From NCBI RefSeq assembly GCF_014200045.1, contig NZ_JACHOV010000010.1:102825-166824 (forward strand): a stretch of 64,000 bases of DNA, given 5' to 3'. The translations under genes were made by a program, and so were the position numbers. The stretch comes from Rhizorhapis suberifaciens. Its GTDB lineage: Bacteria > Pseudomonadota > Alphaproteobacteria > Sphingomonadales > Sphingomonadaceae. The notes below the pieces were generated by a model. It searched no databases and had not been told where the DNA came from. It saw only the letters and a list, made by a program, of their open reading frames with translations. Positions 32,214-40,691 of this stretch are shown here, in pieces (the stretch's first letter is position 1; every line of letters begins with the position of its first letter).

Positions 32214-33212
32214 ATGATAAAACGGAAGCATGATGTGAAAACGCCTAAGGCCCCAGATCCCGTAGCTACCGCCCAAGCACAGGGCGAAATGAACAAAGAC
32301 ACGGCGATTACACAGCAGTTGGTCAACATGACCGACCAGGTTAATCCTTGGGGTTCAGTCAATTACGATCAGACCGGAACAACCGGCTTCATGGACAGTA
32401 ATGGAAAATGGGTGTCTATCCCCAAATTCACCCAAACGACCAGCTACACTCCTGAACAGCAGGCCATATTCGATCAGTCTCAGGCGGCCCAGACCAACCT
32501 TGCAGGGATCGCCAATGAGCAGTCCGGCATGTTGCGGGATTATCTGAACGAGCCATTCCAGTTCGATAATCAGGACGCAGGCGATTGGGCTTATGACCTT
32601 GCCTCGTCTCGCATTCTCCCCCAGCAGGAGCAAGGCCGGCAAGCGCTGGAATCCCGGCTGATCAATTCAGGTATTAGACCCGGCACGGCGGCCTATGACC
32701 GCGAAATGACGCGCATGACGCAGGGTAATACCGACCAAATGAACCAGCTCGCGTTGACCGGTAGAGGCCAGGCGTTCAGTGAAGCGCTTACGTCGCGCAA
32801 CCAGCCTATCAACGAAATCACAGCGCTTATGTCAGGGTCGCAATTGCAGAACCCTGGAAGTGCATCACCTGGGGCGCCCCAAGCTGGTGTGGCGGGGGTT
32901 GACTACACTGGGCTGGTTAACCAGCAATATCAGGCGAAATTGCAGAACCAGGGCGGCATGCTTGGCGGTCTGTTTGGTCTCGCAGGCTCACTTGCGGGTA
33001 ATACGGCAGTTATGTCAGATCGGCGCGTCAAAACTGATATAAGCCGCGTCGGCACGCTCGATAATGGACTTCCAGTGTTCAGCTATCGATATATCTGGGG
33101 CGGCCCGATGCATATCGGCGTGATGGCCCAGGATGTTGAGCAAATGAACCCTGATGCGGTGACAGAGATCAACGGAATAAAGGCGGTCGATTACGCAAGG
33201 GTGGTGCACTGA
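32214..33212 (+). CDS. Virion protein with a C-terminal S74 intramolecular chaperone domain
   Basis: 332 residues. The N-terminal 260 residues are Gln/Asn-rich and helical (ITQQLVNMTDQVNPWGSVNY), as in injected or tail-associated proteins. The C-terminal about 65 residues match the autocleaving peptidase S74 chaperone of tailspikes: MSDRRVKTDISRV with the Ser-Asp cleavage site and downstream Lys, then IGVMAQDVEQMNPDAV. The chaperone would trimerise the protein and then be released. Attachment to a protein without an obvious fibre domain is unusual. Preceded by the 24-bp element also found at 36573. Confidence 0.75.
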   Translation: MIKRKHDVKTPKAPDPVATAQAQGEMNKDTAITQQLVNMTDQVNPWGSVNYDQTGTTGFMDSNGKWVSIPKFTQTTSYTPEQQAIFDQSQAAQTNLAGIANEQSGMLRDYLNEPFQFDNQDAGDWAYDLASSRILPQQEQGRQALESRLINSGIRPGTAAYDREMTRMTQGNTDQMNQLALTGRGQAFSEALTSRNQPINEITALMSGSQLQNPGSASPGAPQAGVAGVDYTGLVNQQYQAKLQNQGGMLGGLFGLAGSLAGNTAVMSDRRVKTDISRVGTLDNGLPVFSYRYIWGGPMHIGVMAQDVEQMNPDAVTEINGIKAVDYARVVH

Positions 33213-34036
33213 TGCCTATGGCCGGACTCCTTCCCTACGGCGTGTCTGACATGCTGATGCAGCAGCAGCCTCAACAGCCTGAGCCGTTCACTTGGGGCGG
33301 CGGCGGGCAACGCATGACGATGGATGACATCGCCCGCGAACGTGAGCTTGCGGCCCAGATGCAGGCAGCAGGAGCCGACTATTCACCGGTCCAGCACTGG
33401 ACGCAGGGGCTCGCCCGCGTTGCCCAGGGGCTTTCAGGTGGATTGAGGGAGCGCGAGGCAAACAAAGCCTCTGATCGGCTTGCGGGCGAACGTGAGGCGT
33501 CGATTGCGGCGTTGCTTTCTCCACAGGCTGGTGGCGGCGTCAATCCCGCAATCAATTCCGGTATAAGCAGTTCGGACCCTGTAGTTCAAAAGCTCGCGAT
33601 GCAGATGTGGGAACGAGCGAACCCGAAGCCCAAGCAGCCAACGGAATTGCAGCAGAATTACGAATGGCTGCAAGGTATGGGCATGGGTGACGACGCAACG
33701 GGCCTTATCCGCTCCCGCACCGATCCTGAAATCATCGCGCCATTGCCGGGCGGGACATATGTGGGGCCGCGCTCTGGCCTCAGCGCAGCTATGGGAGGAG
33801 GTGATCCGACATCTGGGGTTCCGGGGGCGCAAGCCCCCACACCTCCCACGCAAGGCGGCTTCGCGGATTTCGGCGGTGCGTCTCAACTCATCCAGTCCAT
33901 GGGCGCGCCGGGGTTCCTGCAATGGCAGCAGAAGCATGGGACGCCGGTAATGGTGAACTCGCCTGAGGAAGCCGCAGCGCTCCCCGCTGGCACACGGATC
34001 ATGGCCCCTGATGGCCGTATCAAGGTCAAGCAATAA
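33212..34036 (+). CDS. Hypothetical virion/injection protein, 274 aa
   Basis: MPMAGLLPYGVSDMLMQQQP, then YSPVQHWTQGLARVAQGLSG and REREANKASDRLAGEREAS. Gln/Pro/Gly-rich, with a central helix. Proteins of this type, lying between tail and internal virion genes, are common in alphaproteobacterial podoviruses. Start overlaps the previous stop by one base. Confidence 0.65.
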   Translation: MPMAGLLPYGVSDMLMQQQPQQPEPFTWGGGGQRMTMDDIARERELAAQMQAAGADYSPVQHWTQGLARVAQGLSGGLREREANKASDRLAGEREASIAALLSPQAGGGVNPAINSGISSSDPVVQKLAMQMWERANPKPKQPTELQQNYEWLQGMGMGDDATGLIRSRTDPEIIAPLPGGTYVGPRSGLSAAMGGGDPTSGVPGAQAPTPPTQGGFADFGGASQLIQSMGAPGFLQWQQKHGTPVMVNSPEEAAALPAGTRIMAPDGRIKVKQ

Positions 34037-36312
34037 TGGCTCAGGACTGGTTTGACAGCATTCCTTCCACACAGGCTCCTGCTTCCCGGCAAGGGCGGCT
34101 TGTCCGCGATCCTTACAAGGCGCGCGAGGAAGAGCGTAAGGATTCCTCTGAAAGTCGGGCCGAGGCAGCTGAACGCAGGGCTGAGGAAGCGGCAGCGCGG
34201 GCCGCTGCGGAAACTGAAAGGGCGAACCGCGCTGAGAGTAGGCTCGATGAAAAAGCGGTACGCGAGCGCCAAGCAGCTGAAGCGCGTGGTGGGATCGAAA
34301 CCACAGAGGCAGAACGAACAGCAGGGTTCCTAGCCACCCGTGTTGCTGGCGGTTTGCGCGATCTCGCAGCCATCGGCAATGCTGGTTCACCAACTCTGCA
34401 AGATGCGGCTATCGGCGGCACCCTCCTGGGGAACTATGCCACAGATGAAGCCCGGCAGAGGACTATAAACGCGCAGCGCGATATCCTGGATGCTGCACTC
34501 ACCCTTGGCACTGGCGCGGCCTATACGACTGAACAAATCGACTCCTACCGGAAATCATATTTCCCACAGCCGGGAGATGAGCCGGGAACGGTGAAGGATA
34601 AGACACGCCGCCTTCAGACGATGATGGAGGCCGCGCGGATTAAAGCGGGTGCAGCATCTGGGTTGATTGACGATGCTCTAACCCAGTCCAATTTGTTTGG
34701 AGAGCCTCCTGCCGAGGGAGGAAACCCACTCTCTGTTGACCAGCAGCGCCTCTATGATGCCTTCATGGCGGCTAACCCAAGCGCAACAGCAGATCAGTTG
34801 CGCACTTTTGCCACGACAGCGGGGCTTCCTTCTCTGGAAAATGCAGAGGAAATTGTAAGCGCGCGCCAAACAGGCGGCCAATTTTCCCCGGCGTCCACAG
34901 CCGTTCGAGGATCGCAGCCATATACGGAGTCCTATGTCAGCCAAGGGCTGTCAGGCGTTAATGAGGGTATCGCCAATACACTTGGCGCGCCGGTTGATCT
35001 TGTCACATCCGCGCTCAACCTCGTGCCTCAAGGTATTAATGCCTTAGCGAACACTGACCTGGGGCAGATTACCGAACCCGTGCTTGGTAGCGGGTGGTGG
35101 CAGAATATATTGACGGACGCAGGGACGATTGCACCCGAGACAGACGACGCGGGCAAGCAGTTCATCCGCCGCGTTGGTGAATCTGTTGGCGGCTCAGCGA
35201 TCCCCATTGCGGGCACGGCTACAACCATTCCTCGGTCAATTGCAGGTCTGCTTGTCGCAGGGGGTGGCGGCGCCGGGGCGGCAACGGCCAACCAAGTATT
35301 TCCTGACAATCCTATAGCCGAAATGGGCGGTGAGATAGTCGGTTCTGGATTGGCTGGCGCTGGGCTTTTTGGTGCCGCCACCAGAAATGCGCGCCGTGCG
35401 GCTGAAGCGGCGGTGCCATCTAGGGCGGACCTACGGCAGCAGGCTACGGACCTTTATCAAGATGCGGAATCCAGGGGAATAGTCGCTGGGCCAAACGTAA
35501 CAGGGAGCTTGGCTGGCCGCGTTCAGGACATTGCGCGAAACAATGCATTGGTGACGCCGACAGGGCGCGTTTCCGGTGATTACCCCCGCGCAGCCGAGGC
35601 TATGCGACTGCTGGATGATTATTCCGGTCGGGATATAACGCCGAAAGATATTCAGGTTGTACGCGACACTTTGGCCGACGCGGTGGGCGCGACAGAGGGT
35701 AAAGAGCGTCGTATTGCGAAGCTCATGCTCCAGGCGTTCGATGAGGAAACCATCCCGCTTGCCCCCGAACTTGCTAGCGCACGGAAAACTGCGAGCAAAT
35801 ATCTCAGCGCGGAGCAAATAGGAAAGTCGATCGACTTAGCTGACCCTAGGTCGGCGCAATATTCACAGTCAGGGGCCTCGAACGCCCTCAAAACTGAGTT
35901 CCGCAAGCTAGACCGGGATATCATCAAGGGTGAAGAGCGCTTCAATCCCGCTGTTGTACAGGCCATTCAGAATGTTTCTCGCGGCACCCCTGCCACAAAA
36001 GCTGCCGAATGGGTTGGGCGGTTCGCCCCCAGAACAACAGGCGGCATGTTCCTTTCCGGAGCCCCGGGCGCGGCATTTTTGGCTGGCGGCGATCCCGTCA
36101 CTGGCGCTCTGTTAAGCGGCGGCATAGGTGGGGCCGGTTTGGCCGGACGTGCCATTGCGGATCGAGCGGTCCAACGGAATTCGCAAATAGCCGAGATGTT
36201 AGCGCGGAATGGCGGGGCCTTGAATGTCCCAACTGTGATCGATAGCGACGTTACGCGGCAGATCATCGCTCAGCTTTCAGCCAGCACCGCACCATATACG
36301 CAGGAGCGCTAA
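34036..36312 (+). CDS. Large internal virion/DNA injection protein
   Basis: 758 residues. A charged N-terminal coiled coil (EERKDSSESRAEAAERRAEE), a central region with several hydrophobic Gly/Ala-rich stretches (about 300-460) that could insert in membranes, and a C-terminal domain ending with more Gly-rich hydrophobic segments (about 670-715). This plan is usual for internal core or ejection proteins that form a channel through the cell envelope. No lytic transglycosylase motif is seen. Overlaps its upstream neighbour by one base. Confidence 0.65.
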   Translation: MAQDWFDSIPSTQAPASRQGRLVRDPYKAREEERKDSSESRAEAAERRAEEAAARAAAETERANRAESRLDEKAVRERQAAEARGGIETTEAERTAGFLATRVAGGLRDLAAIGNAGSPTLQDAAIGGTLLGNYATDEARQRTINAQRDILDAALTLGTGAAYTTEQIDSYRKSYFPQPGDEPGTVKDKTRRLQTMMEAARIKAGAASGLIDDALTQSNLFGEPPAEGGNPLSVDQQRLYDAFMAANPSATADQLRTFATTAGLPSLENAEEIVSARQTGGQFSPASTAVRGSQPYTESYVSQGLSGVNEGIANTLGAPVDLVTSALNLVPQGINALANTDLGQITEPVLGSGWWQNILTDAGTIAPETDDAGKQFIRRVGESVGGSAIPIAGTATTIPRSIAGLLVAGGGGAGAATANQVFPDNPIAEMGGEIVGSGLAGAGLFGAATRNARRAAEAAVPSRADLRQQATDLYQDAESRGIVAGPNVTGSLAGRVQDIARNNALVTPTGRVSGDYPRAAEAMRLLDDYSGRDITPKDIQVVRDTLADAVGATEGKERRIAKLMLQAFDEETIPLAPELASARKTASKYLSAEQIGKSIDLADPRSAQYSQSGASNALKTEFRKLDRDIIKGEERFNPAVVQAIQNVSRGTPATKAAEWVGRFAPRTTGGMFLSGAPGAAFLAGGDPVTGALLSGGIGGAGLAGRAIADRAVQRNSQIAEMLARNGGALNVPTVIDSDVTRQIIAQLSASTAPYTQER

Positions 36313-36473
36313 TCCCGCTCGCCGACTTTCAATTTGTGCAAGTCGCGGGTCATATCGTCCATGTCATATTTCAACATGTCCAACTTTTCATTGATGAGAT
36401 GGTATAGGAAGAAGCCGCCAAGGATGATGACGCAAAGGAGCGATAGGACCAAAAGATAAGGCTGATTCAGCAT
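36309..36473 (-). CDS. 54-aa single-span membrane protein on the opposite strand (moron-like)
   Basis: Lies leftward within the rightward late operon, its stop overlapping the end of the previous gene by 4 bases. Sequence MLNQPYLLVLSLLCVIILGG, continuing FFLYHLI, is a clear membrane helix, followed by a heptad-like polar helix (NEKLDMLKYDMDDMTRDLHK). No strong Shine-Dalgarno. Opposite orientation and separate position point to a moron expressed in the lysogen, for example in surface exclusion; this is inference. Confidence 0.6.
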   Translation of the reverse strand: MLNQPYLLVLSLLCVIILGGFFLYHLINEKLDMLKYDMDDMTRDLHKLKVGERD

Positions 36474-36620
36474 GGCGTAATCGTACCGATCTTATTGCCT
36501 TGGCGCAACTGTCTTCACCATACTCAATATTGCTACCCCCTTGGGCTTATGCTAATGTCCTGACATTCCAGCGCGGCTGACCGACTTCACGCGCTTTCCC
36601 CAAAGTGAGGAAAGCGACAG

Positions 36621-37400
36621 TTGCCCCGCGATTCCAACGGATCATATTCCCTCCCGCCCGGAACCTTAGTCAGTTCCGGCGACACTATCCTTGTATCTCA
36701 GCACAATCCGGCGATGCAGGACATTGCTTCGGCTGTCACCGGCTCACTGAACCGGGATGGGCTTGGCGGCATGCGCACAAGCCTTGCTATGGGCGGCTTT
36801 CGCATCACCGGAATGGCGGACGGAACACAGCCTACGGATGCAGCGACGGTGGCGCAGGCGGGTGTGCCAATCGGAGTTGTGCTGGCCTTTGCAGGTTCTG
36901 TGGCTCCTGACACTTTCCTACTTTGCTACGGCCAAGCCATTAACCGCGCCGATTACGCAGATTTGTTCGCGGCGATTGGTACGGAATATGGCTCTGGCGA
37001 CGGTGTAACGACATTTAATGTGCCCGATGTTCGGGGCCGCGCAAAGGCGGGCAAGGACAATATGGGCGGCACCTCCGCCAATCGACTGACCGGCCAAACA
37101 GGCGGCGTGAACGGCGATAATCTAGGAGCCACAGGCGGCGCTGAGACGCACACGCTAACGGTTGCTCAAATACCATCTCATGACCATGGGGGTGTAACAG
37201 GCACTTCAAACCCTACCGTCACAGGTATCCGAGAGCTGGGCCAAGCCCAAACAGGCGGCGCGGGCTCGCGGATTGGCACGGGTGGCTCCATCGGCAGTGT
37301 ATCCCACAATCACACGATCCCTGATCAAGGCGGCGGCGGCGCACACAACAACGTCCAGCCCACGATAATATTCAACCAAATAATCAAGGCTACGCTCTGA
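36621..37400 (+). CDS. Tail collar-domain fibre protein
   Basis: 259 residues from TTG 36621 (GAGGAAAG upstream); no ATG gives the expected family start MPRDSNGSYSLPPGT. A collar domain follows: GVPIGVVLAFAGSVAPDTFL, LCYGQAINRADYADLFAAIG, TEYGSGDGVTTFNVPDVRGR and a Gly/His-rich C-terminus (SVSHNHTIPDQGGGGAH). It likely links receptor-binding proteins to the tail. Confidence 0.85.
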   Translation: MPRDSNGSYSLPPGTLVSSGDTILVSQHNPAMQDIASAVTGSLNRDGLGGMRTSLAMGGFRITGMADGTQPTDAATVAQAGVPIGVVLAFAGSVAPDTFLLCYGQAINRADYADLFAAIGTEYGSGDGVTTFNVPDVRGRAKAGKDNMGGTSANRLTGQTGGVNGDNLGATGGAETHTLTVAQIPSHDHGGVTGTSNPTVTGIRELGQAQTGGAGSRIGTGGSIGSVSHNHTIPDQGGGGAHNNVQPTIIFNQIIKATL

Positions 37401-39583
37401 TGGTCGCCATTCGCCCGGATGAACTCCCCGCCGCGTTGTCCGTAAATCCTGCTGCGGCCATTATTGTGGATGATGGCACATTAGTTCAGAAAGCTACGCC
37501 GATCCAAGTAATGGACTCCGCCCGCGCGCTTGCCAGTCAGGAGGAAGCAGAGGTGGGCGCTGAGAATACAAAGATCATGTCGCCGCTTAGGGTGAGTCAA
37601 GCCATTAACCAGCTAGTTCCGGACGTTGATTTAGGCTCATTCACCACTCCCAGCATTACTGATAATAGCACCGTCAAGGAGGCATTTGAGCAACTTGGGG
37701 AGGCCAATGACCTCCTGCTATCGGACGAAGGTGCAGGGGCTATAGGCACTGCGGACGGGCGGCCGGCTCAGACGCTTCTTGATGGTTGGCGCATGGAGGC
37801 GTCTCACAAATCCTTCACCACAGACTTCAGCAGCGATTCAACCTATATTGTCGTCCAGGATGGTAGTTCGGACACGTTCCACCGGCACTTTGGCCAGATC
37901 GTCGAGGGCATGGATGGCCGTCTACACCTCATCTATCGCAAGGCCCCCGAACATGCGAACACCGATGGCGCAACCGTCTGGTACACTTATTCGGATGATG
38001 GCGGGCAGAACTGGAGCGCAGAAATTGAATTGGTCGCGCCGACCTCTGGCTACGATCAGGGCGGTATGTCGATGTGCGCCACGCCAACGGGGCGGCTGGT
38101 CGTTATTTATGATCAGGTTCCGTCGCCACTGGCCGCTGGTATCAATATGCAGCGCATCTACAGCGATGACAACGGTGCCACATGGTCTGCCCCGCTGTTG
38201 CTCAAGACGGTCAATTTCACCTTTGCGCGAGCCTATGGGCGGATCAAGGTTATCCCGGCTGCTGACGGTAGCAGCCACCGCCTTGCGTGGACACCATATT
38301 GGCAGATTTCGTCAACCCCCACTTACGAGGTTCCGCTCTGGATTTCGGAAGATGACGGCCTGACATGGGCTGCCAGTACGCCGATTACGTCTGCGGTTGG
38401 CGGATACAATGAAGCGGAAATGGTGGCGATAACGGCTGACGTTTGGTTTGCTGTGGCTCGCGGTTCTGGCCTTAACCTGTTCAAGACGGTAGATGCTGGC
38501 GCGACTTGGTCGCTTGTTGGCCAACCTACCACCAGCGACGGCGTTGCCCCTTCACTAGATAAGTTCAGCCACAACGGGCGCTGGTATCTCCTGCTCGGTT
38601 ATTGCGACCGAAGCCTTGATACGCAGGCATTCAAGATCGCGCCCGTCACCGACGCACTAACCACAGCGGGGGCCTTCGGTGCGCCACTCGTTGTCGCGAC
38701 CGACGCTGTGAACGCATCCGGCTATCAAACCACTGTGACAAAGCCTGACGGAACGGTTTATATGGATGGCGGGACCGGCTTCGTCTGGTTCAAGGAGTAT
38801 ATTGGTTTCGACTATACTCAAGTCCGTTTTGGCCGCGCTGATCTTTTCACATTGGCGATGGAATCCATCCGAGGGGTGGCGGTCGCAAGCGGCGTGTTCA
38901 CTGTTTATGATACTGATTTTGAGCCTAAGCTTAGCGTCACCACTGAGGGCGGCGCTGGAACCGATCAGCTAGACACTATATCGGGAGGCTTTGAAGGCCA
39001 GATCATCAGGTGTGAAAGTACCACATCGTCTCTCGATGTCACATTCAAGCACGGCACTGATAATCTTGTTCTTGCCAATGGACGGGACTTTACGCTGTTC
39101 ACGGCAGGCGCGGCGGCAAGCCACATCGTTTTAATGAAGATGGGCTCGAACTGGTATGAACTGGCCCGGAGCGTTGACAGCACGAATGGATTTTATTCGG
39201 AGGGTTCGTTTACTCCAATCCCTCACGGGTCCACTGTGGCAGGCTCTCCAACCGGTACATTTGTCGGGCAGTACACTAAAATTGGTCGCCGTTTCGATTA
39301 CTCAATCCAGCTCGTATTTACCGCCATTGGCGGCATGACTGGTAATTTCCAGTGTTCGGGGATTCCTGTAGCTATATCCAATGGCGCGGCATACAGGGGG
39401 GGGATTCAGGTCGGACTTCGCGCCAACTTCACGAACGACTTCGTTGTTGGCGGCTATCATTTGGAGAACTCGTCCATCATCCGGTTTCAGCGCATGGATC
39501 AGGACAACGTGGCCGTTGGTGTGGCTGATCTTTCCGCCACTACAAACCTATATTTCTCTGGTTCATTTGTTGCATCCACCTGA
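37400..39583 (+). CDS. Tailspike with sialidase-like beta-propeller
   Basis: 727 residues. The N-terminal 100 residues look like a virion anchor (QEEAEVGAENTKIMSPLRVS). Residues about 140-450 carry four Asp-box repeats, SDDGGQNW (198-205), SDDNGATW (255-262), SEDDGLTW (316-323) and VDAGATW (364-370), the hallmark of the BNR/sialidase propeller. The remainder is beta-rich with a TNF/C1q-like feel near the end. It probably binds or cleaves a host surface polysaccharide. The catalytic Arg triad cannot be verified by eye. Confidence 0.8.
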   Translation: MVAIRPDELPAALSVNPAAAIIVDDGTLVQKATPIQVMDSARALASQEEAEVGAENTKIMSPLRVSQAINQLVPDVDLGSFTTPSITDNSTVKEAFEQLGEANDLLLSDEGAGAIGTADGRPAQTLLDGWRMEASHKSFTTDFSSDSTYIVVQDGSSDTFHRHFGQIVEGMDGRLHLIYRKAPEHANTDGATVWYTYSDDGGQNWSAEIELVAPTSGYDQGGMSMCATPTGRLVVIYDQVPSPLAAGINMQRIYSDDNGATWSAPLLLKTVNFTFARAYGRIKVIPAADGSSHRLAWTPYWQISSTPTYEVPLWISEDDGLTWAASTPITSAVGGYNEAEMVAITADVWFAVARGSGLNLFKTVDAGATWSLVGQPTTSDGVAPSLDKFSHNGRWYLLLGYCDRSLDTQAFKIAPVTDALTTAGAFGAPLVVATDAVNASGYQTTVTKPDGTVYMDGGTGFVWFKEYIGFDYTQVRFGRADLFTLAMESIRGVAVASGVFTVYDTDFEPKLSVTTEGGAGTDQLDTISGGFEGQIIRCESTTSSLDVTFKHGTDNLVLANGRDFTLFTAGAAASHIVLMKMGSNWYELARSVDSTNGFYSEGSFTPIPHGSTVAGSPTGTFVGQYTKIGRRFDYSIQLVFTAIGGMTGNFQCSGIPVAISNGAAYRGGIQVGLRANFTNDFVVGGYHLENSSIIRFQRMDQDNVAVGVADLSATTNLYFSGSFVAST

Positions 39584-39626
39584 TCCGCCCATTGACGTGC
39601 TAGGATTTGGCTATCATGAATCCTGC

Positions 39627-40295
39627 ATGTTACGTTTACTCAGGCGCAAAGTTAATCTGGCTTCGGACATCCAGTTAGGTGATGGCAACAAGCTTATAAG
39701 AGGTGAGTTCTCCACAATTCCCGCGTCGGTCAGCATTCAAATTGCACGCGGCTCTGGAAATATTATCGATATTGGAGAGGGGGCCAAATTCAACGGCAAC
39801 ATTCTCATTCGAGGCGATAATAATAAGATTACTATTGGCAAACAATGCCAGTGGAAGGGTCAAATTGTCGTTAAAGGAAATGGTCAAACGGTTCATATAG
39901 GCGACCATTCAACCTCTAGGGATTGTTATATTCTTTGCCAAGAGAACTGCAATGTTACCATCGGTAAATGGTGCATGTTTTCCCGCCAAGTCGAAGTGCG
40001 AACAACCGATGCGCACAGCGTCATTGATCGCCAAACGGGTGAGCGGTTGAACGGTGCGCAGTCGGTGTCTATCGGTGATCATGTCTGGATTGGCGTTGGG
40101 GCCCTTATTAACAAGGGCGCATTCGTTCCATCAGATAGCATTGTGGGTGCCATGAGTTTTGTTTCACGCCGGTTCGATGAAGAGGGGGTGCTGATTGCTG
40201 GCGTGCCTGCGGATATTATTCGTAGAGGGATCACTTGGGATCGATCGCGCAAGAAGAAATACAAACTTGATCAATTAGATCACTGGCGGAACTAG
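39627..40295 (+). CDS. Left-handed beta-helix acyltransferase (O-acetyltransferase candidate)
   Basis: 222 residues from ATG 39627; the longer frame upstream overlaps the tailspike and is not used. Hexapeptide-like rungs (IDIGEGAKFNGNILIRGDNN, KITIGKQCQWKGQIVVKGNG, VSIGDHVWIGVGALINKGAF) and DAHSVID with its His mark a sugar O-acetyltransferase of the maa/CysE fold. The gene is visibly more AT-rich than its neighbours and is followed by its own terminator, so it is a probable moron acquired by transfer. A role in modifying host surface polysaccharide (lysogenic conversion) is inferred. Confidence 0.8.
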   Translation: MLRLLRRKVNLASDIQLGDGNKLIRGEFSTIPASVSIQIARGSGNIIDIGEGAKFNGNILIRGDNNKITIGKQCQWKGQIVVKGNGQTVHIGDHSTSRDCYILCQENCNVTIGKWCMFSRQVEVRTTDAHSVIDRQTGERLNGAQSVSIGDHVWIGVGALINKGAFVPSDSIVGAMSFVSRRFDEEGVLIAGVPADIIRRGITWDRSRKKKYKLDQLDHWRN

Positions 40296-40306
40296 GTAGT
40301 CATCCC

Positions 40307-40329
40307 AACCCTGCTTCGGCGGGGTTTTT
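40307..40329 (+). terminator. Terminator after the acyltransferase gene
   Basis: AACCCTGC-TTCG-GCGGGGTT stem (8 bp including one G-U) with a UUCG tetraloop, followed by TTTTT. It separates the structural operon from the second late transcript. Confidence 0.9.
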
Positions 40330-40353
40330 CTTTGCCTGACGCGGATGCGCCCC

Positions 40354-40372
40354 GAATTAATGTACCGTGCCC
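40354..40372 (+). promoter_or_regulatory. 19-bp repeat, copy 2 (candidate late promoter element)
   Basis: GAATTAATGTACCGTGCCC, identical to 20254-20272, lying 25 bases after a terminator and 77 bases before the next gene. Standing between a terminator and a new transcription unit is exactly where a promoter is needed. No good sigma-70 -35 sits at the right distance in either copy. Confidence 0.6.
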
Positions 40373-40448
40373 AAAAGCTCTGAAAACCCATAAAGCTAAG
40401 GAGGCTTTGCGCGCCCGGAGACAGAAACCATGAGGGCAACGGCGAATA

Positions 40449-40691
40449 ATGACTGATCACGATCTACAGATCGCACGTGATGTAGGGGCGCTCCAAGCCG
40501 ATGTGCGCACGGTAAAGCATGACGTTGCGAATATATCCAGCAAGCTAGATAGTCTCAGTCTGCAAATCAATAACATGGGCGTCAGGCAGGCTAAAGGGCT
40601 GGGCTTTTTTGCTGGGGCTGCATTCATTCTAACAGGGGCCGGGGGGCTCCTTCTCGCGGCGGCGAAAATGTTGTTCGGGGGGCATGGATGA
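40449..40691 (+). CDS. Small membrane protein with a coiled-coil N-terminus (holin-like candidate)
   Basis: 80 residues: a helical polar N-terminus (LQADVRTVKHDVANISSKLD) and one hydrophobic segment (GLGFFAGAAFILTGAGGLLL). First gene of the second late transcript; could be a holin, antiholin or tail-anchor. Overlaps the next gene by 4 nt. Confidence 0.6.
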   Translation: MTDHDLQIARDVGALQADVRTVKHDVANISSKLDSLSLQINNMGVRQAKGLGFFAGAAFILTGAGGLLLAAAKMLFGGHG

